The position numbers and the translations under genes were made by a program. A DNA stretch of 64,000 nt from Erythrobacter sp. NAP1 (GTDB lineage Bacteria > Pseudomonadota > Alphaproteobacteria > Sphingomonadales > Sphingomonadaceae): positions 1 to 64,000 of the forward strand of contig NZ_CH672390.1 in the NCBI RefSeq assembly GCF_000152865.1. Direction: 5' to 3'. Position 1 is the first letter of the stretch. Each line of letters opens with the position of its first letter. Shown piece after piece: positions 8,034 to 15,570 of the stretch. Under the pieces are notes generated by a model. That model was given only the letters and a program-made list of their open reading frames with translations. It searched no databases and was not told where the DNA came from.

Positions 8034-9506
8034 ATGTCTGATTACATACTCGTCCTCGACGAAGGCACCACGTCGACCCGCGCCATGCTGTTTGCGAGCG
8101 ATGGCGTGCTTGTCGCGAGCGCGCAGGAGGAACTGACCCAGCATTATCCGCAAGCTGGCTGGGTTGAACATGACGCGAGCGAGATATGGGAAAAGACCTT
8201 GAAATGCGCGCTCGAGGTGATCCCAAAGGCGGGCGGCCCTGCGATGATCGCAGGCATCGGCATCACCAACCAGCGCGAAACGGTGGTAGCTTGGGACAAG
8301 GAAACGGGTCAGCCGCTTACCCGCGCCATCGTCTGGCAGGACCGCCGCACCGCTCCGTTTTGTGCCGAGCTTCGCGCAGGCGGCCATGAAGAGGCGGTGC
8401 AGCGTAAGACCGGCTTGCTGCTCGACCCCTATTTCTCAGGCACCAAGATGCGCTGGATGCTCGATAACGTCCCCGAAGTGCGCGCCGCAGCCGATGCTGG
8501 CACGCTTGCCTTCGGGACGGTTGAAAGCTGGCTGGTGTTCAAGCTGACTGCTGGCAAAAGTCACATCACTGACGCCAGCAATGCGAGCCGCACCCTTCTT
8601 ATGGGCCTCGCGGATGATGGCTTCGACGAGGGGCTTTGCGAGCTTCTCGGCGTGCCGATCTCGGCGCTGCCTCAGGTGGTCGATATGTCGGGAAGCCTCG
8701 CTGAAACCGATCGTTCGGTCCTTGACGCGGCTATCCCGATTGCGGGTCTTGCTGGCGATCAGCAATCCGCGACCATCGGGCAGGCTTGCCTTTCACCGGG
8801 CGAGACAAAGGCGACGTACGGAACGGGGGCGTTCGTGCTCACCAACCAAGGCGAGAACATTCCGCTCTCGGCCAACCGAATGCTCGGCACTGTCCTGACG
8901 CAGCTGGATGGCAAGCGAACCTATGCGATCGAAGGCTCGGTTTTTGTCGCGGGGAGTCTCGTTCAGTGGTTGCGCGATTCCCTTGGTATCGTCGAGGTCG
9001 CGAGCGAGACCGAGAAACTCGCTCGTTCGATCCCGGACAGCGGCGGCGTCACCATCGTGCCCGCTCTGTCAGGGCTTGGCGCGCCCCACTGGCGAGCCGA
9101 TGCTCGCGGGGTCATCACAGGGCTAAGCTTTGCGAGCGGCAAGCCGCAACTGGCGCGCGCCGCGCTCGAGGCGATGGCGCACCAGACCTACGATCTCGCC
9201 GATGCTTTCGCCGCCGATGGTGCTGCGTGGCAGACGCTGCGCATCGACGGCGGGATGGCCGCGAACGACTGGATGGCTCAGGACCTTGCCGACATGCTGG
9301 ATGTAACGGTCGAGCGCCCTGGCTTCATCGAGACGACGGCATTGGGGGCGGCCATGCTCGCAGCGGCGGGCGTGGGGCTTTACCCCGATCTTGCGAGCGC
9401 TGCTGAAAAGATGCGCGGTGAGCTTACGAGCTTTGCGCCATCTATGAGCGAGAATGTGCGCGAGGAGCGTTTGGCGCGCTGGCGCAAGGCTCTTGAAGCG
9501 GTCTAG
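8034..9506 (+). CDS. glpK: Glycerol kinase
   Basis: A 490-residue FGGY-family kinase that converts glycerol to sn-glycerol 3-phosphate with ATP. The N-terminal phosphate-binding segment is DEGTTSTRAMLF (most homologues have DQGTTSSRA). Glycerol-binding and domain motifs follow: TNQRETVVAWDKETG, WQDRRTAP, AGDQQSATIGQA, YGTGAF and DGGMAANDW. The length is typical. The ribosome site AGAGAGGG precedes the ATG. No glpF or glpD is adjacent. The TAG stop lies inside a short repeated motif (CTAGCGAGGAC), described separately as a copy of the intergenic hairpin family. Confidence 0.97.
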   Translation: MSDYILVLDEGTTSTRAMLFASDGVLVASAQEELTQHYPQAGWVEHDASEIWEKTLKCALEVIPKAGGPAMIAGIGITNQRETVVAWDKETGQPLTRAIVWQDRRTAPFCAELRAGGHEEAVQRKTGLLLDPYFSGTKMRWMLDNVPEVRAAADAGTLAFGTVESWLVFKLTAGKSHITDASNASRTLLMGLADDGFDEGLCELLGVPISALPQVVDMSGSLAETDRSVLDAAIPIAGLAGDQQSATIGQACLSPGETKATYGTGAFVLTNQGENIPLSANRMLGTVLTQLDGKRTYAIEGSVFVAGSLVQWLRDSLGIVEVASETEKLARSIPDSGGVTIVPALSGLGAPHWRADARGVITGLSFASGKPQLARAALEAMAHQTYDLADAFAADGAAWQTLRIDGGMAANDWMAQDLADMLDVTVERPGFIETTALGAAMLAAAGVGLYPDLASAAEKMRGELTSFAPSMSENVREERLARWRKALEAV

Positions 9507-9537
9507 CGAGGACGAAGCCGCACATGCGGTTTCGCAT
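9503..9537 (+). repeat. Partial copy (D) of the intergenic hairpin-repeat family
   Basis: CTAGCGAGGAC (9503-9513) is followed by a hairpin whose arms GAAGCCGCA and TGCGGTTTC (9514-9533, one G-T pair) close a two-base loop, then GCATA. The same linker followed by a different but also self-complementary stem is found at 10273 and 27859. The first bases include the glpK TAG stop. It lies between the convergent genes glpK and DUF1465, so it may act as a bidirectional transcript end. Confidence 0.6.
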
Positions 9538-9546
9538 ACAAACCAC

Positions 9547-10008
9547 CTACCCCAAATCCTCGATCCGGCGTTTCAGCCGGCTGTGGATCGCGCGCGCAGG
9601 CGATGCCATTTCGAACCCGCAGCGCCACGCTTCATCGAGCCGAGCGATGCGTTCATGCAGCCGCTCCGTTTCGGCGATAAGTGCGCAAGTTTCCGGTTCA
9701 AGCACCTCGAGTGCCTTGGGGTCCGCGCCCCGGTCCGAAGGCAGGGTGCCGTGCAGGCGCACTTGCGTTTCGCTGAGCTCGCCAGAGAAAAAGGCGCGCT
9801 GGTTTAGCAGCCATGCGAGCACATGCATCATGCGCGTCGTTGTCTTGAGGCCCTCGGTTGAAAGCGCCAGCCTGATGTCGGAGGCCTCACCGTTCTCCGG
9901 CTCGCGCGTGCCCAGCGCAAACACCGCTCGCACCTCGTCGGCCAGCAGCAGCGCCTCGCTGTAGAGCGCCTCGATAATCGGGCGTGAAAGATTGGAAGTG
10001 CGTGACAT
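9547..10008 (-). CDS. DUF1465-family protein
   Basis: A 153-residue, mostly helical protein without signal peptide or membrane segment. The pattern ALYSEALLLADEVRAVF near the start, STEGLKTTTRMMHVLAWLLNQ in the middle and SRLKRRIEDL at the C-terminus fit DUF1465, a family restricted to alphaproteobacteria and without an established role. In this order it commonly sits beside YdcH-like genes and ptsP in sphingomonads, as here. Confidence 0.85.
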   Translation of the reverse strand: MSRTSNLSRPIIEALYSEALLLADEVRAVFALGTREPENGEASDIRLALSTEGLKTTTRMMHVLAWLLNQRAFFSGELSETQVRLHGTLPSDRGADPKALEVLEPETCALIAETERLHERIARLDEAWRCGFEMASPARAIHSRLKRRIEDLG

Positions 10009-10130
10009 TCAGGGGTTTCGCTACGCCTCACGGGGCCGCGTTACCAGCTGCCCATGGTTACTATACCGTTGTCGTTTCTGTGGCGTCCCGTTGCGGTACA
10101 TTATGAGGGCGCGTTTAACGCTTTGTTAAA

Positions 10131-10190
10131 TTCGCCCGCTGCGGGCGCGCAGTCGCGCTTGCGACGCCTGCGGCGTCGATTTAGCGCGAC
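10131..10190 (-). repeat. Inverted partial copy (A-left) of the intergenic hairpin-repeat family
   Basis: Two adjacent hairpins can be seen: CGCCCGCTGCGGGCG (10133-10147) and GACGCCTGCGGCGTC (10163-10177), the latter after CTTGC. Read on the minus strand the order becomes hairpin, GCAAG, then the CGCCCGCAGCGGGCG hairpin, which is the order found on the plus strand at 10209-10310 and 27793-27895. A-left and the full copy at 10209 therefore face each other as an inverted pair about 20 bases apart. Confidence 0.65.
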
Positions 10191-10208
10191 CTCATTTGTG
10201 GAGCACTG

Positions 10209-10310
10209 GTTTCGGCTGCGCTGAAGCCGCAAGGCCGACTGGCCGCCCGCAGCGGGCGCGGCTTGCCGCGCATCTAGCGAGGACTTGCCCCCGGATGGGG
10301 GCACGCAAGG
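10209..10310 (+). repeat. Full copy (A) of the intergenic hairpin-repeat family
   Basis: In order: hairpin ending AGCCG, GCAAGG linker, CCGACTGG, palindrome CGCCCGCAGCGGGCG, a short second palindrome around CTTGCCGCGCAT, linker CTAGCGAGGAC, then hairpin TGCCCCC-GGAT-GGGGGCA and a terminal GCAAG. The copy at 27793 has the same order and linkers but different stem sequences that still pair. Together with A-left it fills most of the 304-base gap between DUF1465 and the downstream YdcH gene. Confidence 0.7.
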
Positions 10311-10312
10311 TA

Positions 10313-10510
10313 TCACGCGATGATATCGGGCAGCAGCGTGTCCTCGATGATCGCTATCTGATCCTTGAGGCGCAGTTTGCGCTTCTTGAGGCGGGCGATC
10401 TGCAGCTGATCGGTCGAACCTGCATCGGTCAGCGCGGTTATGGCGGCGTCGAGGTCACGATGCTCGGTGCGCAGCAGTTCGAGCCGTTTGAGAAGCTCCT
10501 GCTCATTCAT
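10313..10510 (-). CDS. YdcH/DUF465-family small protein
   Basis: A 65-residue charged helical protein (MNEQELLKRLELLRTEHRDL, then RLKKRKLRLKDQIAIIE). The spacing of Glu-His-Arg-Asp-Leu and the Lys/Arg-rich C-terminal helix KKRKLRLKDQI are typical of YdcH (DUF465). These are short coiled-coil proteins of unknown function. A second, divergent member lies 0.3 kb away on the other strand at 10804. Confidence 0.85.
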   Translation of the reverse strand: MNEQELLKRLELLRTEHRDLDAAITALTDAGSTDQLQIARLKKRKLRLKDQIAIIEDTLLPDIIA

Positions 10511-10557
10511 GTCGCAAACGAATCGTCCTCGTGGCTAAAGGGCCATAACTGATCGGT

Positions 10558-10689
10558 TCATGCGCCATCTTGCCGCCATTCGCCAAGGGCTTTTGCGCGG
10601 CTGTGCATATGCTCCTCGGACTGATCCGCGCTAGGTAGTGACCGCAGGTCGTCTCGGGATTTGGCGCGGTTCGCCGATTCACCTTTCAT
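10558..10689 (-). CDS. Possible small protein of 43 residues
   Basis: An open frame begins ATGAAAGGTGAATCG at 10689 and ends in TGA at 10558. The product (MKGESANRAKSRDDLRSLPS and so on) is hydrophilic, charged and free of cysteine, unlike most antisense frames nearby. AAAGGG lies only 3 bases before the ATG, which is tight for a ribosome site. It has no recognised family. It lies in the 293-base spacer between the two YdcH genes, which otherwise holds nothing I can name. It is a tentative call. Confidence 0.3.
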   Translation of the reverse strand: MKGESANRAKSRDDLRSLPSADQSEEHMHSRAKALGEWRQDGA

Positions 10690-10803
10690 CAGCCCTTTGC
10701 AAGTTAACTGTGTTTGTGATTGTATCGAGATGTGCGGCCCGGCCGCTTGATGCCGAGTCGCTCCCCGGGGGCATCCCCCCGACACAAGCAAAGGAGAACG
10801 CTT

Positions 10804-10971
10804 ATGGCATCGTCCGCATCTACGTCTCACGTGAATGCTCTCCAATCCAAACATGCAGGCCTAGAGGCCAAGCTCCGCGATGAGCTTGCTCGGCCCGCTC
10901 CCGATACGGCGATGATCCAGGCTCTCAAGAAGCAAAAGCTCAAGCTAAAAGAAGAGATTGCGCGCTGTTAG
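10804..10971 (+). CDS. YdcH/DUF465-family small protein (second copy)
   Basis: A 55-residue protein starting MASSASTSHVNALQSKHAGL and ending in the helix ALKKQKLKLKEEIARC, the YdcH pattern with a KKQKLKLKEEI signature equivalent to KKRKLRLKDQI in the neighbour at 10313. AAAGGAGAA sits 7 bases before the ATG, a strong ribosome site. The upstream spacer carries a C-rich/G-rich palindrome (CCCCGGGGG around 10763). Function unknown; it precedes ptsP by 114 bp. Confidence 0.82.
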   Translation: MASSASTSHVNALQSKHAGLEAKLRDELARPAPDTAMIQALKKQKLKLKEEIARC

Positions 10972-11085
10972 CGGCGCGCCGGTTACCCCGCCGACCAAAC
11001 CAACCAAAATGGCGCCGACGAAGTGCGCGGCGCTTCATGCAAGGCTTTGCTTTTGCAGAGCTGAGGGCCTAGTCAGGTCCAAGTC

Positions 11086-13356
11086 ATGACTGCCGCCGCT
11101 TCCGCCAGACAAATCCTCACCCGCCTTCACGAAGTGATGGCCTCGCGCCTTCACGCTCAGGGCAAGCTTGACCAGGTGGTCGAGATCATCGGCGAATGCC
11201 TGTCGAGCGAGGTGTGCTCGATCTATCTCCTGCGCGAAGGCATGCTGGAACTCTATGCAACGCGCGGTCTCAACAAGACGGCTGTGCACGTCACCCGCAT
11301 GGCGATTGGCGAAGGACTGACCGGCACGATTGCCGACAACGTCGAAACGCTCAATCTCGCCGAAGCGAAAGCGCATCCCGACTTCAGCTACCGCCCCGAA
11401 ACGGGAGAGGACAAGTTCCACTCCTTTGCAGGCGTGCCGATCGTTTATCGCGAGCGGGCCGTGGGCGTTCTGTGCGTCCAGCACGTCGATCCGCGTCGCT
11501 ACGAAGAGGTCGAGATCGAAGCGCTCCAGACCACCGCGATGGTCCTGTCCGAACTCATCACCAACGCTGAACTGGTCGACGAGGAAGAAGCGCTCAGCCT
11601 CTCGCCGCAGCAATCGGGCACTCAGACTTTGTCGGGGCTGACCCTGGTGAGAGGGCTTGGCGCCGGGGTTGCCGCCTATCACCAGCCGCGCGTGCAGATC
11701 ACGCAGGTCATGGCCGACGATATCGAGGCTGAGCGCCAGCGTGTTTACCGTGCCTTCGACAAGATGCGCGAGCAGATCGACGGCCTCACCAACCAGGCCG
11801 ACTTTGGCGTGGGCGGAGAGCACGAGGAAGTGCTCGAGACCTACAAGATGTTCGCTTACGACGAAGGCTGGTCGCGGCGTATCAACGAGGCAATTGATTC
11901 AGGCCTCACCGCTGAGGCCGCGATCGAACGCGTGCAACAGCACACCCGCATGCGCATGCGCGAGATCGACGATCCGCTGCTCGCTGACCGGATGCACGAT
12001 CTGGAAGACCTTGCAAACCGCCTGCTGCGGATCGTGTCGGGCCAGATCGGGACCGCCGCGCAGCAAGGGCTTCGTAATGATACGATCCTGATCGCGCGCA
12101 ATCTGGGTCCTGCTGAATTGCTCGAATATGATCGCCGGCGATTGAAGGGCGTGATCCTTGAGGAAGGCTCGCTCACCGCGCATGTCGTGATCGTCGCGCG
12201 CGCGATGGGCGTGCCCGTGCTGGGCCGGGCGAGCCGCGCACGCTCGACCATCCGCGAAGGCGATGAAATACTTCTCGACGCAACCGCCGCCACTGCGACA
12301 GTGCGCCCTTCAGGGCAGATGGCCGATGCTTTTGCGCAGCGTTTCGCCAAGTCGAAAGAGCGCCAGGCCGCCTACGCTGAACTGCGCGATGTGGAACCCT
12401 TCACCCGCTGCGGCACGCGCGTGACTGTGATGATGAATGCAGGGCTGCGCGACGATATGAGCGCGCTGGCCATGACCGGCGCGGACGGGGTCGGCCTGTT
12501 CCGGACCGAGTTTCAGTTCCTCGTTTCCGCCACGCTTCCTCAGCGTGAGAGGCAATTGAAACTCTACCGCGATGTGCTCGATGCGGCGGGCGACAAGCCT
12601 GTGATCTTCCGCACAGTCGACATCGGCGGCGACAAGTCGGTGCCCTATCTCGCTTCCGACATTGCCGACAATGACGAGAACCCGGCAATGGGCTGGCGCG
12701 CACTTCGCCTCGCGCTCACCCGCGAAGGGCTGATGAAGGCGCAGGCCCGCGCGCTGCTTGAGGCGGCAGCGGGGCGCTCGCTTTACGTCATGTTCCCGAT
12801 GGTCTCCGAAGTCTGGGAGTTCGACGCGGCCAAGAAGGTGTTCGACGAGCAGCTCGAATTTCTTCGCTCGAAAAAGAAGATGGTGCCTGAACAAATCCAC
12901 TTCGGTGCCATGCTCGAAGTGCCAGCGCTCGCCGAGATGCTCGACCTTCTCGTCCCGCGCCTTTCCTTCCTGTCGATCGGCACTAACGACCTGACGCAAT
13001 TTCTGTTTGCAGCGGACCGGGGGAATCCGGCGCTTGCCGAACGCTACGACTGGCTCAGCCCGCCGATCTTCCGGTTCTTGCGCCGCGTGGTGCAGGGCAC
13101 GGTCGGAAGCAACATTGACCTTGGCGTATGCGGCGAGATGGGCGGTCGCCGGCTTGAAGCGCTCGCGCTTCTGGGCATCGGCGTGCGGCGCCTGTCGATC
13201 ACTCCGGCGGCGGTTGGCCCGATCAAGGAACTGGTGCGCAAGGTCGATCTGGCCGAGATCACCGATGCGATGAATCAGTGGCTGTCAGAACCCGGCGTCA
13301 ACCTGCGCGAAGCATTGGCGCATTGGGCCGCTGAACGCGAAATCGAAACGGAATAA
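11086..13356 (+). CDS. ptsP: PEP-protein phosphotransferase of the nitrogen PTS (EI-Ntr)
   Basis: A 756-residue protein. The N-terminal GAF domain (about residues 1-165) is followed by the EI-type PEP-utilising region. The phosphorylatable histidine is in EGSLTAHVVIVARAMG near residue 365, and the TIM-barrel motifs include TGADGVGLFRTEFQF, DIGGDKSVPYL, RALRLALTREGL, SIGTNDLTQFLFAADRGNP and CGEMGG. EI-Ntr transfers phosphate from PEP to NPr, and the GAF domain links it to nitrogen or other small-molecule sensing. No carbohydrate EII genes are near, which supports a regulatory rather than a sugar-uptake role. Confidence 0.96.
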   Translation: MTAAASARQILTRLHEVMASRLHAQGKLDQVVEIIGECLSSEVCSIYLLREGMLELYATRGLNKTAVHVTRMAIGEGLTGTIADNVETLNLAEAKAHPDFSYRPETGEDKFHSFAGVPIVYRERAVGVLCVQHVDPRRYEEVEIEALQTTAMVLSELITNAELVDEEEALSLSPQQSGTQTLSGLTLVRGLGAGVAAYHQPRVQITQVMADDIEAERQRVYRAFDKMREQIDGLTNQADFGVGGEHEEVLETYKMFAYDEGWSRRINEAIDSGLTAEAAIERVQQHTRMRMREIDDPLLADRMHDLEDLANRLLRIVSGQIGTAAQQGLRNDTILIARNLGPAELLEYDRRRLKGVILEEGSLTAHVVIVARAMGVPVLGRASRARSTIREGDEILLDATAATATVRPSGQMADAFAQRFAKSKERQAAYAELRDVEPFTRCGTRVTVMMNAGLRDDMSALAMTGADGVGLFRTEFQFLVSATLPQRERQLKLYRDVLDAAGDKPVIFRTVDIGGDKSVPYLASDIADNDENPAMGWRALRLALTREGLMKAQARALLEAAAGRSLYVMFPMVSEVWEFDAAKKVFDEQLEFLRSKKKMVPEQIHFGAMLEVPALAEMLDLLVPRLSFLSIGTNDLTQFLFAADRGNPALAERYDWLSPPIFRFLRRVVQGTVGSNIDLGVCGEMGGRRLEALALLGIGVRRLSITPAAVGPIKELVRKVDLAEITDAMNQWLSEPGVNLREALAHWAAEREIETE

Positions 13357-13467
13357 GGGCAGGCTGCCTCTGGTTAACGACCGTTTGGGGCGCTCTGGCT
13401 CATGCTCCCGGCTTTTCGAAATCGCCCGCTTGACTCCTGACCGGGTGGGAAGCTTCTTGCATCCACA

Positions 13468-14379
13468 ATGAAAATGCAAAATAACCACGATAACGTGGAT
13501 CGGGTCATGGATAACGAACAGGACAGCTCTCTCGAGGACGATGGGGTGGCGGAAGACATCACTTCCGACACGGCTGGCGGCCGCTTGCGTGAAGCGCGCG
13601 AGGCCAAGCGCCTTGATCTTGCGCATGTTGCCGCCGAAACGCGCATTCCGCTCAGACATCTCGAGGCGATTGAGTCGGGCGATTATGCCTCGCTGCCTTC
13701 GCGCACATATGCAATCGGCTTCACCCGCAATTACGCCCGCGTGGTCGAACTGGATCCCGAACAGATCGTCGGCATGGTTCGCGAAGAACTGGCCGACGGA
13801 CAAGCACGCCAGTCGGCAATGCAGGGCGGGATGGAGCCGGGCGATCCAGCCAAGCTTCCTTCGTCCGGACTTGCATGGTTCGGCGGAATTGCGGCGCTGA
13901 TTTTCGCCATTGGCGCGTTCGCCTTTGCAAGCACCTATTTCGGTGCGGGCGCTGACCTTCCGTCACTGATCGCGCAGGACGAGACTGCGGCTGACACAGC
14001 TGATGCCGCTGGCGAGACCGAGCTTGCTGCGAATGACGAGGGCGCGGCTGACGCGACCGGAGCCACCGCGCCACTGCCCGACGGGCAGGTCGTTTTCACG
14101 GCCACGGGCGAGGGCGCTTGGGTGCGCTTTTACGAAGAAGGCGGAGAGCGCCTTTATGAAGGCGTGATGGAAGAAGGCGACACCTACGAAGTGCCGCTCG
14201 ACGCCGACGATCCGCGCCTCAACACCGGACGCCCCAACGTGTTTGAGATCACCATCAACGGCCAGACGGTTCCGCCGCTTGCCGAGGAAATGGTGCCAGT
14301 GGGCAATGCGCCGGTTTCAGCCGCCGCTCTGCTTGCGCGTGCCGACACTCCGGACGAGCCGCAACTCACCAACAACTGA
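13468..14379 (+). CDS. RodZ-like helix-turn-helix membrane protein (DUF4115)
   Basis: A 303-residue protein. A HTH_25-type domain (about residues 36-105: GGRLREAREAKRLDLAHVAA ... AIGFTRNYARVVELD) is followed by one transmembrane helix (LAWFGGIAALIFAIGAFAFA, about 134-153), an acidic Ala-rich linker and a C-terminal DUF4115 domain with GEGAWVRFYEEGGERLYEG. This is the cytoskeletal RodZ layout, which links MreB to the cell-wall machinery, though many alphaproteobacterial members are untested. It is followed by the CpoB-like gene and tilS on the same strand. Confidence 0.85.
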   Translation: MKMQNNHDNVDRVMDNEQDSSLEDDGVAEDITSDTAGGRLREAREAKRLDLAHVAAETRIPLRHLEAIESGDYASLPSRTYAIGFTRNYARVVELDPEQIVGMVREELADGQARQSAMQGGMEPGDPAKLPSSGLAWFGGIAALIFAIGAFAFASTYFGAGADLPSLIAQDETAADTADAAGETELAANDEGAADATGATAPLPDGQVVFTATGEGAWVRFYEEGGERLYEGVMEEGDTYEVPLDADDPRLNTGRPNVFEITINGQTVPPLAEEMVPVGNAPVSAAALLARADTPDEPQLTNN

Positions 14380-14533
14380 GCGAGCACCGCTTAACTCTCA
14401 TACCCCACATTCCCCCGTTTAGTGCGCTTACGGGGTCGACTTGAACGCACCGCTTCGCCACAGATTCCGGTCATATTCATGCGCGTCGCTCCACGATGCG
14501 CACATGCCAATGAAAGAGGGAGCCTGAACCACC

Positions 14534-15541
14534 ATGACCCCCGCAAAACCTTCGAAATCCCTGGTCCGCCAGACCTTTCCCGCGCTCGGCGCATTCGTCG
14601 CCGCAGCCGTGGTTGTCACCATGCCGGTGCCTTCGATGGCACAGGACAATGCCGAGGCGCGCCTGCGCCGGGCCGAAGCCGAAATCCGCGCGCTGCAACG
14701 CGCCGTATTTCCGGGCGGAGACGGGCGTTTTTTCGAGCCGCAGATTACCGCTGATGGCACGAGCACCGGCCCGACCACCTCGAGCGCGCCTTCGACAACC
14801 GCTGTGACCGACATCCTCGCGCGGCTCGACGCGATCGAACTGCAGCTTCAGCGCCTCACTGCTCTGACCGAGGAAAACACCAACGCGCTTGGCCTGTTGG
14901 GTGAGCGGGTGACCGGGCTCGAAGCGCGCGCTGTCGAAGCGCCGATGATTGCGGCTGAAACGCCCGTGGACACCCCTGCCGAGATGGGCAGCGATGAAGG
15001 CGAGGACGAAGACCAGCCTAGCGCCGCCGAGAGCAACCTTGCTGCCATGACCGGAGCGAGCGAAGCGGAAACGCAGGCCCCCGCGGCTAACGGACCAAGT
15101 CCCGAACGCCTCGCCGCGGTTCAGGAGATCACCAAGCCGCAGACGGACGATCCGGCTGACGATGAATATTCCTACGGCTTCCGCCTGTGGAATGCCGGTT
15201 TCTATCCGGAGGCACGCCAGCAGCTTGCCTCTTACGTCGAGCAGCACCCCGACCACTTCCGCGTCACCTATGGCCGCAACCTGCTTGGCCGCGCATTCCT
15301 TGATGATGGAATGCCCGAAGAGGCGGCGCGTTGGTTCCTGCGCAACTACCAGGCCGATCGCACTGCGCGCCGTGCGCCGGACAGCCTGCTGTACCTCGCC
15401 GAGAGCATGATCGCGATGGGCGACACCCGGCGTGCCTGCATTGCGCTTGCCGAGTTTGGCGACACTTATCCGGCTGTTGCGACCGGACGGCTTGCCGACC
15501 AGTATGAGAGCAATCGTCGCCGGGTGAACTGCGAGGGCTGA
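14534..15541 (+). CDS. CpoB/YbgF-like periplasmic TPR protein
   Basis: A 335-residue protein. The N-terminal signal segment ends at PVPSMAQ (about residue 36), and a short coiled coil follows (RLRRAEAEIRALQR, then ILARLDAIELQLQRL). A low-complexity acidic linker leads to C-terminal tetratricopeptide repeats (from about residue 205, YSYGFRLWNAGFYPEARQQL). This is the CpoB (YbgF) layout: a trimeric coiled coil plus TPRs coordinating outer-membrane constriction with septal wall synthesis in E. coli. The tol-pal genes normally next to cpoB are absent here, so the assignment is by architecture. Confidence 0.75.
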   Translation: MTPAKPSKSLVRQTFPALGAFVAAAVVVTMPVPSMAQDNAEARLRRAEAEIRALQRAVFPGGDGRFFEPQITADGTSTGPTTSSAPSTTAVTDILARLDAIELQLQRLTALTEENTNALGLLGERVTGLEARAVEAPMIAAETPVDTPAEMGSDEGEDEDQPSAAESNLAAMTGASEAETQAPAANGPSPERLAAVQEITKPQTDDPADDEYSYGFRLWNAGFYPEARQQLASYVEQHPDHFRVTYGRNLLGRAFLDDGMPEEAARWFLRNYQADRTARRAPDSLLYLAESMIAMGDTRRACIALAEFGDTYPAVATGRLADQYESNRRRVNCEG

Positions 15542-15570
15542 TTGGTCCGGTTCCCGGGCGCAAGGGGGCG

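Noticed and set aside
10209-10310. Integron attC sites
   Set aside because: The elements contain several stems, lack the GTTRRRY core and inverse core arrangement, and no integrase gene is present.
11086-13356. Sugar-PTS enzyme I (ptsI)
   Set aside because: The N-terminal GAF domain and the absence of EII or ptsH genes identify the nitrogen-PTS form (ptsP).
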